Positions 1 through 5,976 of a DNA stretch of 6,578 nt are shown one piece after another. The notes beneath the pieces are model-generated. The model saw nothing but the letters and a program-made list of their open reading frames with translations. It did no database searches and was not told where the DNA came from. Origin of the DNA: Nitrospina sp. (lineage in GTDB: Bacteria > Nitrospinota > Nitrospinia > Nitrospinales > VA-1); assembly GCA_018665625.1 (NCBI GenBank), contig JABJCF010000594.1, positions 1 to 6,578 on the forward strand, given 5' to 3'. The position numbers and the translations under genes were made by a program. How positions within the stretch are numbered: the stretch's first letter is position 1; each line of letters begins with the position of its first letter.

Positions 1-209
1 ACAGGAATCGTTGTGAAGTTTGAAGATTTCCAAATGGAAAGATTCGCGCCACCACGATCGCCATTGCCTTGATCGCTGCCAGCGGTTTCAAATGTGATGC
101 TTTTTGCATCAGTACACTTTGTCATTTGACCCGGAGCAACACTACCTGCATTAGCTGTCAGAGCAAAACCCGCGATGAAAGCCACTGTTAAAACAAAAAT
201 CTTTTTCAT
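1..209 (-). CDS. Partial secreted protein with Sec signal peptide, function unknown (3' end outside window)
   Basis: Reading the minus strand from ATG at 209-207 gives an open frame of 69 codons that continues past the left edge. It begins MKKIFVLTVAFIAGF, a classic signal peptide: two lysines, a hydrophobic core, and an AxA cleavage site (A19-N20-A21) followed by GSVAPGQ. The mature part seen so far has one cysteine (C31 in MTKCTD) and a Gly/Asp-rich stretch (SDQGNGDRGGANLSIW, about residues 47-62). This suggests a small, probably beta-rich, periplasmic or extracellular protein. The start is well supported by AGGAG at 220-216, six bases from the ATG. I do not recognise the family, and the missing C-terminus prevents any functional call. 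It is transcribed in the same direction as the two-component operon upstream but lies 275 bp beyond it, so it probably has its own promoter. Confidence 0.8.
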   Translation of the reverse strand, partial: MKKIFVLTVAFIAGFALTANAGSVAPGQMTKCTDAKSITFETAGSDQGNGDRGGANLSIWKSSNFTTIP

Positions 210-215
210 ATCCCT

Positions 216-220
216 CTCCT
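216..220 (-). promoter_or_regulatory. Ribosome binding site of the secreted-protein gene
   Basis: The minus strand reads AGGAG, then AGGGAT, then ATG. This strong Shine-Dalgarno sequence with a six-base spacer fixes the start at 209. The gene itself is too short in this window to be obvious from length alone. Confidence 0.75.
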
Positions 221-268
221 TTATGCGTTAAAAGAAACACTATCAAAAGAACACTGAACAAGCTGGTG

Positions 269-274
269 TTTATA
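269..274 (-). promoter_or_regulatory. Possible -10 element (TATAAA) for the secreted-protein gene
   Basis: On the minus strand TATAAA lies about 60 bases upstream of the ATG at 209. No good -35 hexamer sits 16-18 bases upstream (the candidate is CTCAAG). If the site is real, the promoter may depend on an activator. A second AT-rich candidate, TATATT at 332-327 on the minus strand, is equally unproven. Weak call. Confidence 0.2.
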
Positions 275-384
275 AGACCTTTTCATATTTACTTGAGAGG
301 GATTTTAATTGATATATCTTAACGCGAATATAGGAGCAATACTGTTTTTTTAGTAGTCTAAATGACCCATTTAAAAGCCTCTCA

Positions 385-417
385 TCCTACACAATCACTA
401 GGAGTTTGTCCTACACA
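385..417. promoter_or_regulatory. Candidate operator: repeated TCCTACACA with TAGGA/TCCTA inverted repeat
   Basis: Two identical 9-mers, TCCTACACA, occur at 385-393 and 409-417, 24 bp apart start to start. Between them, TAGGA at 399-403 forms a perfect inverted repeat with TCCTA at 409-413 (spacer GTTTG). A further TAGGA lies at 331-335. Four copies of a 5-mer (counting both orientations) in about 85 bp is well above chance. The site follows the 3' end of the response regulator gene and lies 176 bp or more upstream of the secreted-protein start at 209, on that gene's promoter side. Paired short half-sites are typical targets of dimeric NarL/LuxR-type regulators, such as the one encoded next door, but the link to that regulator is inference. 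Confidence 0.4.
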
Positions 418-484
418 TGAAGACGGGCCAAGGAAGTGGATGGTTCTAGGCAGGGTGCTGCAAATCCCGGGGGGTTTAGATCGA

Positions 485-1132
485 TTATTGAAGAAGCCGA
501 TGCGAAATAGCGTAATGGATTAATTCTGCATTTTTTTTCATCTGCATTTTATCAAGAATGCGCGACCGATGCGTGCTGATGGTTTTTACGCTTAGTGACA
601 AGCTCTTACCAATGTCCGTGGGGGATTCCCCTTCTGCAAGCATCATAAAAACCTGATGTTCACGATCCGAAAGGTTTTCATGCAAAGGCCGATCGGTTTT
701 TCCGAAATCAAATGCCAGTTTTTCTGTGATCGCAGGGCTGGCAAACTTACCGCCATTTGCAACTTTACGTACTGCAGCATAAATTTGATCGGTGCTGCTT
801 TCCTTGGTTATAAAACCTGATGCGCCTGCCTTAAAAAATCGGACCGCATAATGTTCTTCTGGATAGACCGTTAAAACAAGCACCGGCAGCTTGGGCTGCT
901 CATCTCGAAGCTGTTTTAATAGGTCCAATCCATTCTTCCCAGGCATAGCAACGTCAAGAAGGACAACATTTAGATCTGAGCCAGAAATTTTCTTTATAAG
1001 GTCATCACCATTTTCGGCCTCGGCGACCACTTCAATGTCTGGTGTCTCTGAAAACGCATTTTTTAATCCTCTGCGAAATAGAGGATGGTCATCAGCAATA
1101 ATAACTTTAATTTTCTCCTTAGTTTTCACCAT
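485..1132 (-). CDS. NarL/FixJ-family response regulator (REC + LuxR-type HTH)
   Basis: This is a 215-residue cytoplasmic transcription regulator, the usual full length for the family. The receiver domain spans about residues 8-122. It has the acidic pair D14/D15 (IADDHPLFRRG), the phospho-acceptor D60 (VVLLDVAMPGKNG), the switch residue T88 (VLVLTVY) and the conserved K110 (GFITKES). The LuxR/GerE DNA-binding domain covers about 152-212: LSDREHQVFMMLAEG, then TDIGKSLSLSVKTISTHRS as the recognition helix-turn-helix, then ILDKMQMKKNAELIHYAI. All key residues are present, so it should be phosphorylated by the kinase encoded immediately upstream. ATG at 1132 lies inside the end of the kinase gene (14-base overlap) and has its own ribosome site, so the two are translationally coupled. 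I cannot name a specific ortholog. The C-terminal part resembles the common UvrY/NarL-like regulators of proteobacteria. Confidence 0.95.
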   Translation of the reverse strand: MVKTKEKIKVIIADDHPLFRRGLKNAFSETPDIEVVAEAENGDDLIKKISGSDLNVVLLDVAMPGKNGLDLLKQLRDEQPKLPVLVLTVYPEEHYAVRFFKAGASGFITKESSTDQIYAAVRKVANGGKFASPAITEKLAFDFGKTDRPLHENLSDREHQVFMMLAEGESPTDIGKSLSLSVKTISTHRSRILDKMQMKKNAELIHYAISHRLLQ

Positions 1133-2720
1133 TTCCGTCCTTTTTAATATTGATTGTTACTTTAGTGCCTCCTTCGGAGACACCATCTATCTTAACATTG
1201 CCTCCCCACACCATAGCTCGTTCGCGCATTCCAAGCAAACCTAATGATCGCAAACTTTGAATCTGCTCAGCAGTTATCCCACATCCGTTATCCTCAACTT
1301 GCAAATTAATATTATCTTTACAGGTGTACAACTTGACACTCACCTTCGTTGCTTTTGAATGTCTGGCGATATTTGTTAATGTCTCCTGGAAAATTCTAAA
1401 CAAAGTCGTTGCTCTCTCGAGATCCATTTCAAATCCATTTATTTGATCTAAAAAATGGCAATGAATGCCCGTCCTCCCTTTGAACTCCTTAACCTGCCAT
1501 TCGATCGCTTCAGGAAGCCCAAGGTCATCCAAAATTGGAGGTCTTAAATCCATAGCAATTCTTTGAACAGACTGGATAGCATCATCACTCATCTCGAGCA
1601 GTTGCTTGGTACTCTCTTGAATTCCAGGGTTGTGTTGCAAAAGTTTCTTATCCAGTAATGAAAGTTCCAGTTTCATAGTTGTTAGAAGTTGACTGAGATG
1701 GTCATGCACTTCTCTGGCGGTTCGTGTCCTCTCTTCTTCGCGGACCTCCTGCAACCGGTGATAGAGGTTACGCAACTGTTCCCGAGATATTTCACTTTGA
1801 TCCAGAGCACGCTTTCTTTCCAAGACTCTCCCTAGCTGCGTACCAATTTGTCCCATGATGGCCAGAATTTCTTTATCAGGCTCTGCCGCTTTACTGGAAT
1901 AAAACTCCATTACCCCAACCACCTCTTGACCGATTAAGATGGGAAAAGCGAAACCCGCCTTGACCCCAATATTCTCTGCAAGGTTTGCACGGGGGAAATT
2001 AGGATCTTTAGTAACATCAATGATCCATTCAGGTTTTCCACTAGCCAACACGCGTCCGGGGAGTCCGATGCCCATTTCCATTGGCGTGTCTCCCGTAATT
2101 TTCTGAAACACATCAAACTTCCCAGGATCGCCAACGTGCCAAATCTCGGTAGGTATCAAACCTAAAGCCGGATCATCTGTAGCAACATAAAGATGCCCCA
2201 GTGGCCAACCTGCAAACTTACACACTCTCTCAATACAAAAATAAAGGGTATCGTCAATCGCCCGTGCCTCATTGGAAGCCATAGCAATAACTTTAACCAG
2301 TTGCGCGCTATCGGCCTCATTGTTTAAACGTTGATTCACTTCCTGTAGCTTTGCCGTTCGATCTGCAACTCGGGTTTCGAGAAATTCTCTGGCGGTCTGA
2401 AGTTTTTCATCGGCCTTGTTTTTTAACAGGCATAAAATTGTCGTGAGGCATATTGTTAAAAAAGCTAATACACGATTGGCTACCACATGTGTTAAATCTC
2501 CTCCGGGCGGAGAAAGGAAATAGCCCAACAAGTTCAATACAGAACCTAAAACAAAAGCAATAATTATCAATTTCCGGTTTTGCGCCATCAACCCCAGCAA
2601 TACCAGCGCAACGTAGAGCATACCGTCTGCGATACCCAGTGGGAGCAGCGCGTCTAGAATAAAAATCCCGACGCAGGCAATGACTCCTATGAACACATAT
2701 TTTGTAGAATAGTTTTTCAA
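1119..2720 (-). CDS. Membrane-bound sensor histidine kinase (4 TM + GAF + HisKA_3 + HATPase_c)
   Basis: This 533-residue NarX/DegS-type kinase starts with about four membrane helices (roughly 10-30, 33-47, 50-69, 80-99), placing both ends in the cytoplasm. The module contains LPLGIADGMLYVALVLLGL and GYFLSPPGGD. I have the impression that similar segments recur in other bacterial kinases, but I know no name for the module. A coiled coil follows (about 102-136), then a GAF-like domain (about 145-303; GLPGRVLASGKPEWI, GFAFPILIGQEVVGVMEF). The HisKA_3 dimerisation domain has H339 in REVHDHLSQ as phospho-acceptor. The ATPase domain shows the N-box N450 (LTNIARH), the G1 box VEDNGCGI (D477), the G2 box GLLGMRERA and a final GGTKVTINI. 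It should phosphorylate the regulator encoded downstream. The start is uncertain: TTG at 2720 follows an in-frame TAA nine bases upstream and has no close Shine-Dalgarno. GTG at codon 9 is an alternative. The ligand is unknown. Confidence 0.93.
   Translation of the reverse strand: MKNYSTKYVFIGVIACVGIFILDALLPLGIADGMLYVALVLLGLMAQNRKLIIIAFVLGSVLNLLGYFLSPPGGDLTHVVANRVLAFLTICLTTILCLLKNKADEKLQTAREFLETRVADRTAKLQEVNQRLNNEADSAQLVKVIAMASNEARAIDDTLYFCIERVCKFAGWPLGHLYVATDDPALGLIPTEIWHVGDPGKFDVFQKITGDTPMEMGIGLPGRVLASGKPEWIIDVTKDPNFPRANLAENIGVKAGFAFPILIGQEVVGVMEFYSSKAAEPDKEILAIMGQIGTQLGRVLERKRALDQSEISREQLRNLYHRLQEVREEERTRTAREVHDHLSQLLTTMKLELSLLDKKLLQHNPGIQESTKQLLEMSDDAIQSVQRIAMDLRPPILDDLGLPEAIEWQVKEFKGRTGIHCHFLDQINGFEMDLERATTLFRIFQETLTNIARHSKATKVSVKLYTCKDNINLQVEDNGCGITAEQIQSLRSLGLLGMRERAMVWGGNVKIDGVSEGGTKVTINIKKDGNGEN
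1138..1142 (-). promoter_or_regulatory. Ribosome binding site of the response regulator, inside the kinase gene
   Basis: The minus strand reads AAGGA, then CGGAA, then ATG. The site lies within the last codons of the kinase gene and decides the ATG at 1132. It supports coupled translation across the 14-base overlap. Confidence 0.65.
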
Positions 2721-2913
2721 TTTTTGCGGTTATAACCCTTTAGACCTATAATTCCAACAGCTTAAACTTTATTTAAAAACACATAATTGTGCGGACAGAC
2801 TTTGCAGAATACAACATTTTGTCATAAAATAATACAATGCCAAATGCTCGATTCTATTAATTTAGACGTAGTGCTTTGGCGAAGCCCTGTTGATGAATAA
2901 AAGGCCACTAGTT
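2721..2913. promoter_or_regulatory. Divergent intergenic region between kinase and secreted-protein operons
   Basis: This AT-rich stretch of about 190 bp must carry the promoters for both the minus-strand two-component operon and the plus-strand operon. Apart from the plus-strand promoter candidate listed separately, I see no clear paired -35/-10 for the kinase. There are no TAGGA half-sites like those at 331-417, no strong hairpin and no RNA gene. Confidence 0.5.
2802..2830 (+). promoter_or_regulatory. Candidate sigma-70 promoter for the secreted protein/radical SAM/ATPase operon
   Basis: TTGCAG at 2802-2807 and TAAAAT at 2825-2830 are separated by exactly 17 bases. The -10 matches five of six consensus positions, but the -35 matches only TTG. 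TACAAT at 2833-2838 is an alternative -10 without a good -35. Transcription would start about 75 bases before the preferred ATG at 2914. Pattern-based only. Confidence 0.3.
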
Positions 2914-3396
2914 ATGCGATTGAAAATAATCCTGATCCTTTCTATGCTTCTCCACATTACCGCTTTACCCGTTTGGGGAAAAGATGGAAAAGCCCAACTG
3001 GTTCTTTACAAGGAATTGGATACCCCGATTACAAATCATATGAAGGGCCGAACCTGCAATAAAGTTCTCGTTATTAAAAAAGACAAAGATGTTGCGGCCA
3101 CAGCCGATATGCGCGACCAATTTTGCGAAGGTGAATATTCACTGAGTCTGGATGGCCCTCCCGGAACCACGGTAACTATTTATGGTCAAAATTTTTACGG
3201 CAAAAGTCGGGGCTATCTAACCCTAACAAAGACCGACCATCAAAAAGTATGGGTTTGGAATTTCAGGTCTTTCCCAGAAAAACGCTGGATGATTACATTC
3301 GCCAATCAAGACACAGGGGGTTATGAATCTTTTTTTCAGGCAAGCCCTAAGTTCAGCAGGAGTTTTGGTTCGGTTAAATGGAATGAAATCCCTTGA
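2914..3396 (+). CDS. Small secreted beta-rich protein, family not recognised
   Basis: The 160-residue product starts MRLKIILILSMLLHITALPVW, a signal peptide with a likely cleavage near V20-W21-G22, so it should be periplasmic or extracellular. I chose ATG at 2914 because AAAAGG lies nine bases upstream and the signal peptide then has normal proportions. TTG at 2890 and ATG at 2893 in the same frame are alternatives without a ribosome site. The mature protein has two cysteines (C48, C71) that could form a disulfide. Its aromatic-rich second half reads TTVTIYGQNFYGKSRGYL (about 85-102) and then VWVWNFRSFPEKRW (112-125). The first segment loosely resembles a beta/gamma-crystallin strand motif (Y, F, G spacing), but only one such motif is visible, so this is a guess. 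The next gene follows after 24 bp in the same frame, suggesting co-transcription with the radical SAM gene. Confidence 0.8.
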   Translation: MRLKIILILSMLLHITALPVWGKDGKAQLVLYKELDTPITNHMKGRTCNKVLVIKKDKDVAATADMRDQFCEGEYSLSLDGPPGTTVTIYGQNFYGKSRGYLTLTKTDHQKVWVWNFRSFPEKRWMITFANQDTGGYESFFQASPKFSRSFGSVKWNEIP

Positions 3397-3420
3397 AAAT
3401 TTAATGTCCTCACAAAAATT

Positions 3421-4272
3421 GTGCAAATAACCTCGGTTAAAAACAAATCAATTCTGACCCGCACAACAGGATATCTCAAAAATGTTTCTTCGCATTCTCT
3501 AAATCCCTATAGCGGTTGCGGGTTTGGCAATTCTTCTTGCGGTCAAGGTTGTTACGTCCGTTTCAATGCATGGATAAATCAGGGCCGAGAATGGGGGAGC
3601 TTTGTAGATGTTAAAACCAATGCTGCTGAATTATATTGCAAAACAGTAGCTAGAGAAAAAAACTGGGCGTGCAATCAATCCAAACCCTTTTCTATTTTCA
3701 TGTCCAGTTCAACCGACCCTTGGCAACCCGCAGAAACAAAATACCGCATTACCAGAAAATTATTGCTGGCCATGAAAATAACTCCTCCAGACGAATTGAT
3801 TTTACAAACTCACTCTTCCGCAATTCTGGAAGACATAGATCTTATCCATGAACTGTCCCTAAATTGCAAATTACGAGTTCACATATCCATAGAAGGAGAC
3901 CGAGACCGTTTGCCCGGGCTACCTCCTCCACCATCCAGCGTAGAGGATCGGATCAGAGCCCTGAAGGAATTCTCATCCCGAGGGATTTTTTCAGTTTGTT
4001 GCTTATCACCGTTGTACCCTTTGACGGATCCTGAGGCTTTTTTTAACAAGCTAAAATCGACAGGAGTGGCAGCAGTAATTATCGATCATTTCATTTTAGG
4101 AGATGGAACACCGGATGGTTCAAGAACGCAAAAAACTTCCCTTCCTTCCGTCATGAAAAATGTAAAACCTGAGTCCATCCATCTGCCCTATAGAGATAAA
4201 GTGATAGAGATCGCTAGAAAATATTTACCGGTAGGTGTCTCAGCTACCGGGTTTGCAGGGAATTATTCCTGA
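3421..4272 (+). CDS. Radical SAM protein, spore-photoproduct-lyase-like family, atypical CX6CX3C cluster motif
   Basis: This 283-residue cytoplasmic protein has the layout of SPL-type radical SAM enzymes: SHSLNPYSGC at 24-33, then SSSTDPWQPAETKYRITRKL (about 95-114), LILQTHS (126-132), HISIEGDRDRLPG (154-166), VEDRIRALKEF (174-184) and CLSPLYPL (194-201). It ends with IDHFILGDGTPDGSRTQKT and GVSATGFAGNY. Such enzymes bind a 4Fe-4S cluster and cleave S-adenosylmethionine to start radical chemistry. The three likely cluster cysteines are C33, C40 and C44, followed by Y45. The spacing is CX6CX3C rather than the usual CX3CX2C. The rest is intact, so it is probably a distinct subfamily and not a decayed gene. 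Substrate unknown; DNA lesion repair is possible by analogy only. The start is GTG with no visible Shine-Dalgarno, 24 bp after the upstream stop. The stop overlaps the ATPase start (TGATG), indicating translational coupling. Confidence 0.88.
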   Translation: MQITSVKNKSILTRTTGYLKNVSSHSLNPYSGCGFGNSSCGQGCYVRFNAWINQGREWGSFVDVKTNAAELYCKTVAREKNWACNQSKPFSIFMSSSTDPWQPAETKYRITRKLLLAMKITPPDELILQTHSSAILEDIDLIHELSLNCKLRVHISIEGDRDRLPGLPPPPSSVEDRIRALKEFSSRGIFSVCCLSPLYPLTDPEAFFNKLKSTGVAAVIIDHFILGDGTPDGSRTQKTSLPSVMKNVKPESIHLPYRDKVIEIARKYLPVGVSATGFAGNYS

Positions 4273-5969
4273 TGCCTTCTACGATCCCCAAAGCTCTGAA
4301 TGATCTGCTGATTTCATTAAACGGTAAAGGCTACAAAAGCTATAAAATTTTACAAGGAACAAGTTTTCAGTATCCACCTTTCACATTGCGCTTTGAACAT
4401 GTGCAGGGCGATCCTTATGCTGCACCATCACGGTTAACTCTATCGACAAAACTCTCAGAAATTGGTCTTGCCCCAACCCTCTACGATACCCCGACTAAAA
4501 AACTCGCCTTAGAGGATCACCTGTTAAGAATTGTTCATAAAAAGGTTTCAACATTAAAAGAAAAAGTAAAAGGGTCGGGAAGAAGCGGTGAAATTGCTGT
4601 CCAGCCTCCAAGCCAAAAAGTCATCTTGAGAAGCGGTATACAAATTAACAATGACACCTTGACCTTGATTTTATTTGCTGGATTACCAGGCAATGGCCGC
4701 AATGTTCTGGCAAAAGAATGCATTCATCTTTTTTCTGAAATACTACCTTCGGCCTGGGAAGAATCAATTTCAGCAGAATCTATTGACTTAGATCAAGTGC
4801 AAGGTTCTATAAATTCACTGGAAGATTATTACGCTCTAAGAAATGCCTTGGGTCAAAATGAGTGGGTGGCATTTATTGCCAATGGCTCCCACCTCCCACG
4901 GTTATCAGGAATCAGCGACCTTCCACTTCAAAATAACAGCATTGCATTTCTTGCGCCTGATGAATTGCGGGCAGAGGTTGACCTCCCACATAAAGGTAAG
5001 GTTGCCGGAATGCCTGTGCCAAAAGGAATCACCTTGATTGTCGGAGGAGGATTCCACGGCAAGAGCACTTTATTGAATGCCATTCAAAATGCCGTCTACC
5101 CTCATACACCTGGGGATGGACGAGAGCTCGTTGCCACTCATCCCTCAGCAGTAAAAATTAGAGCCGAGGATGGCCGAGCAACACAACCCATAAACATATC
5201 TGGGTTCATGGATAATTTACCATCCGTATCTTCTACAGAAAATTTTTCGACACTATCTGCCAGTGGGTCTACATCTCAGGCAATTAATATTATTGAAGCG
5301 CTAGAAACCGAATCTTCTTTTCTTTTAATGGATGAAGACACCTGCGCCACTAACTTTATGATCCGCGATGCTAGAATGCAGGCTCTTATCGAAAATAACA
5401 GAGAACCGATTACCCCATTGGTAGATCGAGTAAAAGAACTTTATCAAGATTTTGACACCAGCACCCTTCTCGTTATGGGAGGAAGCGGAGATTATTTTGA
5501 TGCGGCGGATCGAGTCATTGCTATGGAATCATTTCGCCCTAAAGAAGTCACACAGAAAGCCAGGCAAATTGTCAAAGGAAATCCCACGAGCCGAAAAATC
5601 GAAACCCAGTTTCCTTTCCCTTCCGTCAAACCCAGGCACCGTGACCTTTCAGCGCTAACCTTCCAACGCGGTAAAAAGGATTGCGTCATTCAAACTCGCC
5701 AACTCATCACATTAATACTAGGTCAAACAGAAATTGATGTTCGTTATGTAGAACACCTGATCGAAGAAGGCCAACTTGAATTTTGTGGATGGATTTTAAA
5801 ACAGGTTAAAGACAGACAAAAACGGACAGAAAAACAAACTGAAACTGTCAAAGATATTTTAAAAGAAATAGAACTCCAGGGGTTGGACTCAATAACTCCA
5901 TTCAATAACGGAAAACTTGCCCTACCAAGATACCAGGATGTCCTGGCAGTATTGAATCGCCTACGCTAA
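4272..5969 (+). CDS. ABC-class ATPase (COG3044 / ABC_ATPase family, MRB1590-like)
   Basis: This 565-residue soluble ATPase is full length for the family. The N-terminal part (about 1-245) includes FTLRFEHVQGDPYAAPSR (37-54), a P-loop-like GLPGNGRNVLA (137-147), and the ELRAEVDLPHKGKVAGMPVPKG lead-in (from 231). The ATPase core has Walker A GGGFHGKST (258-266, K264), a signature-like LSASGSTSQA (328-337), Walker B LLMDEDTCATN (351-361; D354, E355) and an H-loop-like VMGGSGDYFDAADRVI (401-416). A C-terminal domain follows (about 445-565) with a charged, helical end. There are no membrane segments, so it is not a transporter subunit. The related trypanosome protein MRB1590 is an RNA-binding ATPase in mitochondrial RNA editing. 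The bacterial role is not established to my knowledge. Its ATG overlaps the radical SAM stop by one base, with AGGGA about ten bases upstream, so the two products are probably made together. Confidence 0.92.
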   Translation: MPSTIPKALNDLLISLNGKGYKSYKILQGTSFQYPPFTLRFEHVQGDPYAAPSRLTLSTKLSEIGLAPTLYDTPTKKLALEDHLLRIVHKKVSTLKEKVKGSGRSGEIAVQPPSQKVILRSGIQINNDTLTLILFAGLPGNGRNVLAKECIHLFSEILPSAWEESISAESIDLDQVQGSINSLEDYYALRNALGQNEWVAFIANGSHLPRLSGISDLPLQNNSIAFLAPDELRAEVDLPHKGKVAGMPVPKGITLIVGGGFHGKSTLLNAIQNAVYPHTPGDGRELVATHPSAVKIRAEDGRATQPINISGFMDNLPSVSSTENFSTLSASGSTSQAINIIEALETESSFLLMDEDTCATNFMIRDARMQALIENNREPITPLVDRVKELYQDFDTSTLLVMGGSGDYFDAADRVIAMESFRPKEVTQKARQIVKGNPTSRKIETQFPFPSVKPRHRDLSALTFQRGKKDCVIQTRQLITLILGQTEIDVRYVEHLIEEGQLEFCGWILKQVKDRQKRTEKQTETVKDILKEIELQGLDSITPFNNGKLALPRYQDVLAVLNRLR

Positions 5970-5976
5970 AAATAAG

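Noticed and set aside
359..373. TAAATG/CATTTA stem with a 3-base loop as terminator of the two-component operon
   Set aside because: The stem is short and AT-rich, and in the direction of transcription it is followed by A-rich rather than U-rich sequence.
462..477. AAATCCC/GGGGTTT possible hairpin just after the regulator stop
   Set aside because: Only about six pairs form with a minimal loop and there is no T-run, which is too weak to call a terminator.
891..1244. 117-codon plus-strand open frame
   Set aside because: It is antisense to the response regulator and kinase 3' ends, whose motifs are unmistakable. It is rich in Ser, Phe and Arg with no recognisable domain, so it is a shadow frame.
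1934..2134. 66-codon minus-strand frame inside the kinase
   Set aside because: It lies within the GAF-coding part in another frame, with no independent support.
2830..2845. TGGCAT on the minus strand as a sigma-54 site for the kinase
   Set aside because: The -24-like part is present, but the -12 position reads TATT instead of TTGC at the required spacing.
3404..3430. Eight-codon ORF (MSSQKLCK) as a leader peptide
   Set aside because: It has no ribosome site, no regulatory hairpins and no codon bias such as a run of one amino acid. It is noted only for the start-site question.
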